From Rhabditoides inermis (taxonomy: Eukaryota > Nematoda > Chromadorea > Rhabditida > Rhabditidae), in contig CAWZYM010000222.1 of assembly GCA_963966185.1 (NCBI GenBank), positions 1-64,000 of the forward strand: a stretch of 64,000 nt of DNA, read 5' to 3'. Position 1 is the first letter of the stretch, and every line of letters begins with the position of its first letter. Below the pieces are notes generated by a model. It saw only the letters and a list, made by a program, of their open reading frames with translations. It had not been told where the DNA came from and made no database searches. Both the position numbers and the translations under genes were made by a program. Of this stretch, positions 10,722 to 21,774 are shown one piece after another.

Positions 10722-12147
10722 ACTGAAAATAGAGATGAGGTTTTCAACGGCCGGAATTGGTAACATGGAGATGGAGACACGTGCATTAACATTTCAATCA
10801 GCGAGCACATTTTTCTACAATTTGGAAAGATGACACGTAGTAAATGGACATGTACATAGCAAACAATGGTGGATGTTCGGTGGAGTCGAGCTTTTGGTGG
10901 AGGCGGCTCTCCCAGTCCGATCATATAAACAACTATGACGTCACTGTTTGGTATGTATGGGGCGAACTTGCACCACCGATACTTTATGGCGGCGTGGCGG
11001 AGAGATCGTATTCCGCCATCACTTTCGTGAGAATGTGAGGTCAACGTTGATATTCAGCGATCGTAATCAGACTTCATTGATATGTGAAATATCTACGAAT
11101 ATACAGTTCCGGATTGCGATGAAAAAAACAGAACAAGAATAAACAATAAAGAATCCGTGAATCATCATGATAATAACAATCGTCATCCCATATCATGAGA
11201 CTTATTTCGCAATATACCCTGAGTGCTGCACAAAACTTTACGCGCACCCTAAAACACTATCATGTCATTTCTCACACTGTACATATGACAGTGTTTGAGT
11301 GTATTCTTGCTTGCTTTAAATTGAAGTTTGTTATAATCATTTTATTGCGGCTCGCTTCACCTCAACCGTATTATCACTATTATTACAATAAACTCGTCAA
11401 TTGCTGCATCCTCGCGCTATTTTTGTCTTGTCTTGTTCTTGTCTTCTCGATCTAGTGGCCTCACTCTCGAGAAATGAGTGAAATGCCCGCGGGCGGTAGG
11501 GCGGGAGAGAGAGAGAGAGAGAAAGAGAGGGAGAGAGAGGGGGGAGCGCGGGGGAGGTGAGTGATTACGAGAGTGTTATCAAGTGGACATAGTGAGAACA
11601 ACATGCGCAGGTCCGCCGGTCAACAAACGGACCTGTTCGAGCCTTCTTCTGGCTGGTTTGGCTTATTGAATTTGATTAGCAATTCATCGAAACATGAGTG
11701 TTTCCGGAAATCAGGCTATAGACAGACGGAATTGTAACATCCGTGTTATCAGTTATGCAGAAATGACCCATAGTGATTCCCACAGTGAAAACCCCCCACT
11801 CAACGTGAGTGCGAATTTACGCATGTAACCCAATTCCATTTGTTTTCATTTTTCTCCTTGACCGTGAACAGACCAAAAACACCAGAAGAGCGACGAGGAC
11901 CATTGATCTTCCGGACCCTTTGTGTGAACAGTGTGTGAACATGTTATCACCGTTATCGCTACGGCATTGCGGCTGTATTTGTGTAGTACATGCTGTACTG
12001 ACTTGCACGTATTTGATAAATCCTGAAGCTCATCATTTCCTGCTACAGTGTTCTGTGGTAGTACAACCTGTCCGGGAAGCGGGCTGGCGCCGCCCCCCAA
12101 TTGAGTGCCCCCACTTCACAGAACATAGGCCGCCGCCCGTGGGGCAC
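10722..12147. other. Intergenic region between the BTB cluster and the proline-rich gene
   Basis: No convincing exon on either strand. It contains a GA-rich stretch at 11502-11545. It should hold the upstream regions of both flanking genes, which point away from it. Confidence 0.5.
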
Positions 12148-12155
12148 TATATAAT
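12148..12155 (+). promoter_or_regulatory. TATA box of the proline-rich secreted protein gene
   Basis: TATATAAT in a GC-rich surround, 77 bases before the ATG at 12232. Confidence 0.65.
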
Positions 12156-12231
12156 GGGAGAGATGCTCTCAGACCGCATCCGCCCCACCTTCTTCTATTC
12201 CAGCAATACAGTACCACTCACATTTTACAGT

Positions 12232-13510
12232 ATGTGGCGAGCGGGCTTCCTCTCGGCGCTTCTGGCTGTCGGTGCATTCGCACAGTGTCCCAACTGCGGA
12301 CCTCAGGTACTGTAAATAGTGGTGGTTTGACTTTCAGTGTATAATGTCTGTCCTTTAGTTCTTCTGGCCACGACTGGCCCCTCCGCCGGTAGCTTTCCAA
12401 TTTCATTACAACTTCCCAGTTCTCTCGACCTAATTCCCTCTTGCATGGTCCGTTTACCTCGTGGTCTTTTTAGGTCATGTTCGGTCCGCCGCCTCCGCCG
12501 CCCTGCGTCGGAATCGCCTGCGCCCCGCCTCCCCCGCCTCCTACGGTAGTAGCAGAACAAAGTACAGTATGCCTCACTACCGTACTCAGGTGTTCCTCTC
12601 GGCACCTCCTCCGCCTCCTCCTCCCATGTTCGTGATGCCTGCGCCTCCCCCGCCTCCGCCTCAGGTATACTGCAGTGTTCCACAGTACAGTAACCTTCTA
12701 TGATGTGCAGGTGGTGTTCCAAGTCCCGCCTCCGCCTCCGCCGCCATGTGTTGGAATCGCGTGCGCGCCGCCCCCGCCTCCTCAGGTAAACAATAGTAAA
12801 TAGGAAACATACGGTAGTTTTGAACAGTACAGTAACTTTCCTATCGGCAGGTTGTTTTCCAAATGCCGCCTCCGCCGCCGCCGCCATGCGTTGGCATCGC
12901 TTGCGCTCCGCCGCCTCCTCAGGTAATCAACAGTAAACAAACAAATAAACAAACACCTGTTCAGATCATGATGCCGGCGCCTCCTCCTCCTTGCGTGGGA
13001 ATCAGCTGTGCCCCGCCCCCGCCTCCCCCAGTCTTCCTCGCCGCTCCTCCTCCGCCCCCGCCCCAGGTATACGACTCTCTCTCTCTCCCCCCCCCTCTCT
13101 CTCTCTCCCTCTCTCTTTCTCTCTCTCTCTCTCCCTCTCTCTCTCTCTCTCCCGTCCTCTCCATGACCGCTACCTCTTGCAGGTTGTGCTCGCTCCCCCT
13201 CCCCCGCCCCCGGCGCCTACTGTGAGCATTCAACCTACCGTACTCCTTGCTTACCGTATTCCTTGCAGCTCTTCCTCTCGGCCCCGCCCCCGCCGCCCCC
13301 GATGCCGATGATCTACATGCCTCCCTGCCCCTGCAAGCCGCTCTGTGAGACTCTCTTTCTCTCTCTCTCTCTCAACTCATTTTTCTTCCAGCGTTCGGTT
13401 GCTGCAACAACTTCTACAAGTACCGCATGTTCAAGAGCAAGCGCTCCACGGAGGAGAAGAAGGAGGAGCAGTCGGAGAAGGTTGAGGAGAAGAAGGAGGA
13501 GAAGATGTGA
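12232..13510 (+). CDS. Secreted proline-rich cysteine-containing protein with repeated exons
   Basis: Exon 1 (12232-12306) encodes a signal peptide, MWRAGFLSALLAVGAFAQ, followed by CPNCGPQ. About seven exons follow. Each is short, starts with a VVF- or VFL-like segment and carries a run of six or seven prolines; four contain CVGIACAP or CVGISCAP. The last exons give MIYMPPCPCKPL, then FGCCNNFYKYRMFKSKRS and a Lys/Glu-rich tail ending KKEEKM (TGA 13508-13510). The near-identical exons and phase-0 junctions point to growth by exon duplication. Nematode extracellular-matrix and cuticle-associated proteins (for example ground-like proteins) have similar Pro/Cys N-termini, but no ground-like domain is present. 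A structural, extracellular role is likely but not proven. TATA box and AATAAA are both present. Confidence 0.82.
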
Positions 13511-13584
13511 GCGCCTGGCAACACGGCCGCACTGTCTGTACATACTTGACCTTCACTGTCTTATTTATTAATTTCACAAAAGGG

Positions 13585-13590
13585 AATAAA
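13585..13590 (+). terminator. Poly(A) signal of the proline-rich gene
   Basis: AATAAA 75 bases after the stop codon. Confidence 0.65.
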
Positions 13591-13685
13591 TATGTGTTCA
13601 CATACGCTTTTGATGCCGTCATCTGTTCAACGTGAATCAGTAATAATACGAAAAGAATTGAAACTGGCAAAGTAGTGGCAATCAC

Positions 13686-13809
13686 CTGGCTGGAACGGAG
13701 TGTGCTGGTCGAGTGAGTGCGGGGCGGTGTCGGCCAGGATCGCATCTTCCGATCGAGTCGCTGGATCGGAGCACGTCTCCAGTCGCTCCTCTTCGCCCGC
13801 CTTTTCCAC
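13686..13809 (-). CDS. Possible isolated coding exon
   Basis: An open segment between an AG (TTTTCAAG) and a good donor (CCAG|GTGATT), reading EKAGEEERLETCSDPATRSE and continuing acidic. No partner exon was found. It may belong to a small unrecognised gene or be chance. Confidence 0.3.
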
Positions 13810-13965
13810 TTGAAAAGTTCACTAAATAAAATTTATCTAATTTATTTGTATACCTTCGTTGTCGATCCACTGTTCGCAAATGAGTTAGCAGCACAGTAAT
13901 TGAGGGAAAAGTACTCTGAATTATCAAAAAATGATTTTTTTTTGTTATCGTTGGAAGCGACAGAT

Positions 13966-14370
13966 CAAATTATTATTCTTTCGTATTCCTAAGGGAGTGG
14001 CGGAAGTCAAATTATTCTCCTACCGTAATTCTAAAGGAGTGGCACATGTCAAATGATTCTCCTACCGTAATCCTAAGAGAATGTCGCAGGTCAAATTATT
14101 CTCTTACCGTAATCCTAAGGGAGTGGCGGAGGTAAAATTATCGTCTCACCGTAATCCTAAGGGAGTGTCACATGTCAAATTATTCTTCTACCGTAATCCT
14201 AGAGGTGTGGTCAGTCTCTTCGAAACAGCCCCTTCAAAACGGCTTCACAACGTGCTTCGAATGCTTTTCGAAGTCAGTATCGAAGGCAGTTTCGAAGAGA
14301 CTGACCGCTACTTGAGGGAGTGTCGCAGGTCAAATCATTCTCCTACAGTAACTCTAAGATGTGTCGAATG
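13966..14370 (+). repeat. Tandem repeat, family E, interrupted by a palindromic element
   Basis: About six units near 42 bases (CAAATTATTCTCCTACCGTA then ATCCTAAGGGAGTGGCGGAGG). It is the inverse of the array at 8.14-8.31 kb. A family D element sits inside it at 14210-14305, and the repeat resumes on the other side (GGGAGTGTCGCAGGTC). Confidence 0.85.
14210..14305 (+). repeat. Palindromic element, family D, copy D2
   Basis: It begins GTCAGTCTCTTCGAAAC and ends GTTTCGAAGAGACTGAC, forming a perfect terminal inverted repeat of 17 bases. It is inserted in the family E tandem array. Confidence 0.85.
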
Positions 14371-14663
14371 TCAAACCCAACAATTAAACATTATCATAAA
14401 TGAACAGAAGTACTCAACCACATACAATATGAGTGGCCGGGTCGTGATGCGAGCAGAAAGCGCGCGAGACAAACCTAGTAGATCAGTCGTATCGATCAGC
14501 CAAATGGCAGCAAAACACAAACCACACGCTAGCAATCGTTTATATCTCGAGCAAATTGTATAAAGTGAGAAGGTACATAAATTAGATCATACACGTATAA
14601 AAGTGGTGAGAAGTGAGAGAGCACCAAATAGAATGCGGTCGAGAGATAGAGCGTCGAGGATGA

Positions 14664-15443
14664 TCACATTAAAAATCGCCAGAGGGCGATGTATTTGACG
14701 TTGAACTCGAACACGCCGAAGACGCAGAGGATCATGTAGGTGGCCAGGCCGATCGCGTACACAGTCGTGATCAGTGAGAGCGCTGCCAGCCACATGAACA
14801 GCTGCGTGATGACGTCATCCCTGAAATGGGCATCTCTCTCTCCCTCCCCCCCTCTCTCTCTCACCTTGTCCGCGGCACCTTGCACACCACCGTGAAGAAG
14901 TGTATGAGTGGGGAGACGGCTCTTCTCGCCATCACCATCAACAACTCCCGCAAGCTAATCCTCTCCGCCGCCGGCTCATCCACCACCGAGATACTGTCAG
15001 GAGTCGCGTCTGCAACTTGATCATATAACTGTACTGTACTAGTAGAACTGTACTAGTACAAACAACACCGTACCGTGTCATTTGGAACAACTTTTACATA
15101 ACCAACCGCTGCTGGTGCCCGGCTGGTCGCTGTGCAGACGACGCCCGGACATGGCATAAGGGTGGAGGAGGTTGGGATTGGCTGGAGGAAGGGCTATACG
15201 CCACTCGATAGGGGGAACTCACGACGCTTGGCCTTGCTGGGCTCCTCGACGACTGCGAGGGTCGCGTTCGCGCTCAGCTGCGCGCGGCGACGCACCATCA
15301 CTAATCCAGCTGCACATTAGATCACCACATTAGATCACATCGAGACACGTACCTGAATGCGCGGGAGAGCTGGGCGCCTCTTCTAGTTTATCGAGCTCCA
15401 TATCAGGATTCTGGGGATTCTGATCGGGTTTCTCCGGACGCAT
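14664..15443 (-). CDS. Small membrane protein with C-terminal hydrophobic hairpin
   Basis: Four exons join in phase: ATG 15443 to 15353; about 15311 to 15219; 15009-14865; 14820-14664 (TGA 14664-14666). The product is about 165 residues. Residues 1-110 are polar and include an acidic N-terminus (MRPEKPDQNPQNPDMELDKL) and the conserved-looking SISVVDEPAAERISLRELL. After RAVSPLIHFFTVVCKVPRTR come two hydrophobic segments, LFMWLAALSLITTVYAIGL and YMILCVFGVFEF. It ends YIALWRFLM. I do not recognise the family; a reticulon-like hairpin was considered but not supported. It is likely an ER or Golgi membrane protein, which is inference. Confidence 0.65.
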
Positions 15444-15936
15444 CACTGCAACAGAGACAGAGATCAATAAATCGATAGCAAATCACAAGTCGAATGGGGC
15501 AGAGAGGACGCATGCACCAATGATCAAAGGGTGACGTGTGTGCGACACGGGAGGGAGAGTGAAACTGCTTTGATACTGGGTGGGTGCAATCAGGATCAGA
15601 ACACAGCGGCTGCTCGCGGGAAAAGGAGACTACAGACTACAGAGCAGAACGAATGTTCAGGTCGTATCGATCGATCGTGAAGAAATAATGGATGTATTTG
15701 CAGTAGTTTTCAGTGAACAGAATTGTGTTAACTGAACGAAAATATTACGGTCTCAAAATTCCTTATTACGAGTCTCTGGTGATTGTAGTGTTTTGTGGTG
15801 ATTGCACAATTTTCGTGTATTTCGCACCCTCTGAGTCTGGCCCGCGTCTGTTTATTTTTTTAAGTGTTTTGTTGTGTTTGTTGTATGTAACTTCGTAGTT
15901 GTTTATTATAAACTAACTTACACCACTTGTTCAGTT

Positions 15937-18166
15937 ATGCCGCTGCCGGCTGCGCTTCTCGCGAAACTGCAACGACGTGGAATCGTCAAGCAAGGTTGTG
16001 GATCTCATTTGATTACATGTTATGTTTATTTGTTTACAGAAGGTGAGGAAGTGATTGCGGAGAACTATGACGGCGACGGCGGGGAGGAGGCGCGGAAGCG
16101 GGAGGAGAACACGACCGGCGCGCCCGGGTGCCCCAACAAGAACAACCCCTACCACCTATGCGTCGAGTACTGCTACGATCACTGGCAGGACGGCACGCCC
16201 GAAAACAGGTTGGACTATTTTTTTATCAAATAATGTTTACTATTGTTATTGTTATATTTGTATATTGCTTTGCTCAGGCTGTCGGAGGTGTACATGCGTC
16301 GCAAGAAGCGCATGCTCACCAAGTACCCCCTGCCAGAGGGCTGGAAGGAGGTGTACGATCCGGGACTAGCCCGCCACTACTACTGGAGCATGGACACGGA
16401 CGAGGTGTGTGTTCTTATTTGTTTTCTCTCTTTTTGTTCTTACTTCTATACTTCCATTCATTACTTAAAAATCGACAGGTCTCGTGGCTCTCGCCCCGCC
16501 ACCCGCTCGCCGTGATTGGAGAGGCCGCTCCGCAGGTGTGTACTTGTATTGTTCATCGATTTATTGATTTATCGATCCGTCTCCAGCTCGCGCGGGAGAT
16601 GGTGAAGCCGGTGCGGCCGGCGGCGATGGAGCCGGATATGCGCGGCGGCGGCGGACGCGACAGGGACAGGGACGGCTACAGGGACAGGGACGGCTACAGG
16701 TTCGCTTATTATTACTTTATTATTAAAATATATATAAAAATGAATTTAGGGATCGCGACTACGACCGCGACCGGGACAGGCGCAGCGACCACAGGGGCGG
16801 CAGGGAGCGCGGAGGAGGGGGAGAGAGGCGCCACGAGAGCTACAGGGACAGGAAGAGAAAGGTGCGTGCTCGTTTTTATTGTAAATCCTTTTTCTTTTTG
16901 CATTTGCTTCATCCGGCGTCTGTCTTTCCTTTTTTATGTTCTTCCTCTAACTCATATCTTTCACTTTTACATTTCGTCATCTGCTCTTCCCCTGTCCTCC
17001 TTCCCCACTCCCTCACCTCCTGCCTGTTCAGCACCGCGGCGAGGACGAGGACGACCAGAACTCGGAGGACGAGATCCGCGAGAAGAAGGACATGAGCGAG
17101 AGGGACAGGCTCAGTCAGTCACATATTTCTTTGTGCTTTCTCTTTATTATTACGAATGACGTGTATGTCCCTATGCCTCGTGTAGCTATGGTTTATACAA
17201 TTATAAATTACAATTCAGCACACGCGAAGAAGAAGGGCATCGACCCGATGGACCCGGCCGCCTACGGAAACGCGCCCAAGTGAGTGCTAGGGGTACTGTA
17301 TGTCTCATACGGTTACTGTCTGATAGAAGTACTGTATTTTGAAATACATATTCACAGGGGAGGTTGGGGCGCGGGTCTGCACGCCGATGACAAATCGGGA
17401 GCGGATCAGACCGCCGGAGGACCGCTCTTCCAGGTGAGCATGTACTCTCTCTCTCTCTCCCTCTCTCTCTCTCCCTCTCTCCCTCTCTCCCTCTCTCTTC
17501 CTCTCTCTCTCTCTCTTCCTCTCTCCCTCTCCCTCTCCCTCTCCCTCTCCCTCTCCCTCTCTCCCTTTCTCCCTCTCTCCCTCTCTCCCTCTCTCCCTCT
17601 CTCCCTCTCTCCCTCTCTCCCTCTCTCCCTCTCTCCCTCTCTCCCTCTCTCTCTCTCTCTTCCTCTCTCCCTCTCTCCCTCTCCCTCTCCCTCTCCCTCT
17701 CCCTCTATCCCTCCCTCTCTCTTCCTCTCTCCCTCTCTCTTCCTCTCTCTCCCTCTCTCCCCCTCTCTCTCCCTCTCTCTCTCTTCCTCTCTCCCTCTCT
17801 CCCTCTCTCCCTCTCTCCCTCTCTCTCCCTATCTTTCTCCCCCCTCTCTCCCTCCCCCCTCTCTCCCTCCCCCCTCTCTCTCCCTCTCCCTCTCCCTCTC
17901 CCCCCTCTCTCTCCCTCTCCCTCTCCCTCTCCCCCCTCTCTCTCTCTCTCGCCCTCTCCCTTCTCTATATTTTTCGTCTCTCTCTCTCCCTCTCCCTCTC
18001 CCTCTCCCTCTCCCTCTCCCTCTCCCTCTCCCTCTCCCTCTCTTTCCCCTATCCTCTCCCACCCCCTCCTTCGTGATTCACGGCCGATTCATTCTAGCAA
18101 CGCCCGTACCCCGCCCCGGGAGCGATTCTGCGCGCACAAGGAAAGAAGAACGACAACGACGATTAG
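15937..18166 (+). CDS. PQBP1: Polyglutamine-binding protein 1 homologue
   Basis: A nuclear protein that links transcription and splicing and binds the U5 snRNP protein U5-15kD (DIM1) through its C-terminus. The WW domain is read across two exons: YPLPEGWKEVYDPGLARHYY, then VSWLSPRHP. A polar-rich Arg/Asp repeat region follows (RDRDRDGYRDRDGYR). The conserved C-terminal motif is complete: KKKGIDPMDPAAYGNAP, GGWGAGLHADDKSGADQTAG, then GPLFQ and QRPYPAPGAILRAQG; the stop is TAG 18164-18166. The insert PYHLCVEYCYDHWQDGTPEN upstream of the WW domain is also seen. About nine exons. The last intron (17434-18097) is a CT-rich expansion. The ATG follows a TTGTTCAG acceptor by two bases, as at a trans-splice site. 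SGPL1 starts 426 bases downstream on the same strand. Confidence 0.95.
17440..18060. repeat. CT-rich expanded intron of PQBP1
   Basis: About 620 bases of (CT)n, (CTCTCC)n and (CCCTCT)n between the penultimate and last exon. Reading frames through it are low-complexity artefacts. Confidence 0.95.
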
Positions 18167-18269
18167 AAGAAGAAGAAGGAGGGCTGATTGTTTGTTTGTG
18201 CTTACTCCGTGTTCACTATAATATACCTGGCGTATAGCCCTGGTCTCAATATTGTTCCACGTTATTTAT

Positions 18270-18275
18270 AATAAA
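18270..18275 (+). terminator. Poly(A) signal of PQBP1
   Basis: AATAAA about 105 bases after the stop codon. Confidence 0.6.
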
Positions 18276-18584
18276 CCGTTGTGTCCCGTTGTGTTCTTTG
18301 CTCTGGATTTGCCTACTAGAATACGCTTGAACCGTTTCGATGTCTCTGTTCGCTTGTGTTGGCAATCAATTGCGCGCTTATCAGGGTATGGGGCGCTTTC
18401 TGAATGCCCCCTTTTGCGTACACCACAGATATCACCCCATTATGCCATATATGTAAACCACTTGTTTCAACACCTTGCATTGCGCAATTGCGTGTTTTAC
18501 TGGTTTCGATTGTTCTGGATGAATTGACTTGTATATATATATATATAACCGGTCTGGTCTATGTCGTGTACTTGTACTCATGAG

Positions 18585-18591
18585 TTGCAGG
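18585..18591 (+). promoter_or_regulatory. Probable spliced-leader acceptor of SGPL1
   Basis: TTGCAG followed by one base and the ATG at 18592. No room for a normal 5' UTR exon is needed if a leader is trans-spliced here. Confidence 0.5.
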
Positions 18592-19525
18592 ATGGTGCAA
18601 GCCTCGGAGTTGTTCTATCAGATTGTGGATGGCGCGAAGCATGCGAAAGACGTCGTCGATGGTCATCTACAGAAGGTGACGTCATCCATTATTGTATTCT
18701 TCCGCACAGTTGACATAATTTGTTGTGTGCGTCCACAATGTGTCCTAAACCTGAACCTTGTTGAGGTGGACCCGCTGGTGCTGGTGATTGGTGCGATCGG
18801 TGGCACGGTCGTCTACCTCAAAGTGTCCAAGCTGTACGCCGCCAGCGACCGACCTCTGCACAAGCGGTACGCTGCCGGTTCTGATTATCACATTTGAAGG
18901 GATCTTTTCATGTCTATCCATTTGTTTTGTGAGGTTGTCGCTTATTCTATTTTTGTAGCCTTGCCGGCTACATATTCCAGCAGCTGCGCCGTCTGCCCTC
19001 TGTCAAGGCCAAGGTCGACGAGGTGGGTATCGATCGGTATTGATTGATTTCAATTGGTATTAATTGATGGATCTAGGAACTGTCGGGAGCGCGCAAGGAC
19101 ATCCAGCACACTGTGCTCAAGTACGAGCCCGAGGGTGTTGGAGCGATCACCGGTGAGATGACCTGCACATCATAGAGGGTACGGTAGTGGGTGTTCAGCG
19201 ATCCCCCCGAACGGCATGACTGACGAACAGGTGCTGGCGCTCGCCTCGGAGTACAACGATTTCGGCACGTTCGATGTGGCCGATGGAAAGGTACGGTAAC
19301 TAAGGGTACTGTAAGTACAAATGTTACCGTATAGGTGTCCGGCGCCGTGTACACTGACAGGTCCGACGAGCACATCAAGCTGCTGGGCAAGGTGGGTGCA
19401 TCGAGTGGTATTGATTTATCGATTGATTTGCAGATCTACGAGCAGTATGCGTATTCGAACCCCCTCCATCCTGATGTGTTCCCGGGAGTGAGGAAGATGG
19501 AGGCGGAAGTGATCCGGATGGTGAG

Positions 19526-19569
<44 letters not shown>

Positions 19570-20941
19570 CCCTCCACAGGTGCTGAACCTGTACCACGCT
19601 CCGGAGGACTCGGCCGGCTCTCTGACCACCGGCGGCACCGAGTCGATTATCATGGCGTGTTTCGCATACAGGAACATGGCGATGGAGAGGGGAGTCGAGA
19701 GTCCCGTCATACTCTGCAGTGAGACGGCACACGCCGCGTTTGACAAGGTGCGGGGGGAGTTAGGAGTTGGATAGAAGAGGAGATGAAGTGGTGGACAGGA
19801 GAGAGATATTGGTTGGAGGGTTGGAGAATGATACGAATGGAGGGGGGGGATTTCTTACATGTTAGATGAGGAGAGAGCCGCACACGCAGCGTTTGACAAG
19901 GTGCGGGGAGTGTTCGATGGAAGAGGAGGATAGGTGGAGGAATTGATATAGAACTGGAATCAGGCCATGAGTATCGAGTGTGTACTGAATAGTAGGCGGG
20001 AGAGTAGAGGAAGAAGAAGGGCGTAGAAGATCTGGTAAGAATAGGAAGACATTGAAGTAGTTGTAGTATCCTCGTTGAGGCGGCCGACCTGTGCGGCATG
20101 CGCATCCGCCACGTGCCGGTGGACGAGAACAACCGGCTGCAGCTGAAGAAGATGGAGCAGATGATCAGCAGCGATGTGTGCATGGTGGGTGGAGGAAGGG
20201 AGAGAGTGTCATAAAGTCATTTCCCCCATACAGCTGGTCGGCTCGGCTCCCAACTTCCCCACCGGCACCGTCGACCCCATCTCCGACATTGCCAAGGTGC
20301 GAGATTGGAGCTACCGTATACCTACCGTACCCTTCCAGCTGGGCGAGAAGTACGGTATCCCGGTGCACGTGGACGCCTGCCTCGGCGGGTTCATGATTCC
20401 GTTCATGAACGAGGCCGGATTCCACCTCAACACGTTCGACTTCCGCAACCCGGGAGTCACGTCGATCAGCTGTGATACGCACAAGGTGGGAGAGGGGGGG
20501 GGGGAGAGAAGAGAGGGAGAGAGGGGGTGGAGGGAGAGAAGGAGGGAGAGAGAGAATATGGAGAAAGAGAGAGAGGAGGAAGAGAAAGATGGGTATATCT
20601 TCTGTTCAGTACGGCTGCACCCCGAAGGGCTCTTCTGTGGTGATGTACCGCTCCAAGCAGCTCCACCACTACCAATACTTTGCCGTGCCCGAGTGGACCG
20701 GCGGAATCTACGCCACTCCTACCATCTGCGGTGGGTCATGTTGTTGTTGTTGTTTACCGCGTGGCTGTAGGCAGTCGTGCGGGTGCGAACGCGGCGGTTG
20801 CATGGGCGACTCTTTGCCGCTTCGGACGTACCGAGTACGTACAGAGGGCGAGGGCTATTGTCGAGCAGACGAGGAGACTGGCGGAGGGAGTCAAGAAGAT
20901 CGAGGGACTCGAGGTGAGGACTGGGGATGTCATGGGCATAT

Positions 20942-20990
<49 letters not shown>

Positions 20991-21175
20991 TTGTTCAGCT
21001 GCACGGCTCTCCCGACGTCTCCATCGTCGCGTTCAAGTCAAAGGACAACGTGTTCAACATCTACGCCGTGTCGGACAAGCTCAACAAGATGGGATACAAC
21101 CTCAATACCCTACAGAACCCCGATGCGTGAGTGAAGCATCTCTCTCTCCTCTCTCTCTCTCTTTCTCTCTCTCTC

Positions 21176-21211
<36 letters not shown>

Positions 21212-21513
21212 CTTCTGCCTTGCAGTGTGCACGTGTGTCTGACGTACAACCACGCCCGTCCCGAGGTGGTCGATCAGCTTCTCGTCGACATTGCTGGAGC
21301 AGTGAAGGAGGTGCTTGCCAGCGAGGACAAGGGACACAAGAGCGCCACCGTGAGTCCTACCGTAATCATTGGGTTACTGTAGCCTATGGTACCGTATCCC
21401 CCCTGTTTCAGGCTGCCCTGTACGGTATGGCGGCGCAGATCCCGGACAAGACGCTCGTCAACGAGATGGCTTTCGAGTTCCTCGACGCCTGCTACGTCGC
21501 CAAGAAGAACTAG
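18592..21513 (+). CDS. SGPL1: Sphingosine-1-phosphate lyase
   Basis: A PLP-dependent ER-membrane enzyme that splits sphingosine-1-phosphate into hexadecenal and phosphoethanolamine, the exit step of sphingolipid breakdown. Exons give, in order, an N-terminal membrane helix ([20 protein letters not shown]), [75 protein letters not shown] and the PLP-lysine motif [17 protein letters not shown]. The C-terminus ends [11 protein letters not shown], with TAG at 21511-21513. The length (about 560 residues) is normal. Two introns (before 18766 and 20080) end in TTGAG rather than CAG; no other AG keeps the frame. The intron at about 19749-20079 holds a copy of the preceding exon end (see findings). 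Confidence 0.96.
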
Positions 21514-21774
21514 AGCGACTATTGATTTATTGATTGATATTGATTTTTGTCACTTGCTATTTATCGAGCTCGTGTGCCATTGATGGTGAAGAGTCTCATC
21601 CCCGTAATAATGTTCACTTCTCATGTTTCCAATTTAGTCTCACTGCTCTGTGATGTATGCTATGCTAGTACCAGAAAGTTTTATGATAGCGTAACGAGAT
21701 AAAGGCATAACAACAACGATACCCGTGGAACAAGCGATAACAGAACTACGGTAACTACCTACAATGTACAGTAC
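21514..21774. other. Convergent 3' region between SGPL1 and the ERI exonuclease
   Basis: The two genes end tail to tail only about 260 bases apart. An ATTGATTG motif run follows the SGPL1 stop. I see no gene. Confidence 0.6.

Noticed and set aside
14664..15443. Reticulon identity for the two-helix membrane protein
   Set aside because: The hydrophobic segments are too short and close together, and no reticulon signature residues were recognised.
17284..18237. 317-codon open frame across the PQBP1 intron
   Set aside because: It joins two true exons (GGWGAGLHADD... and QRPYPAP...) through a CT microsatellite with valid splice sites; it is not a single exon.
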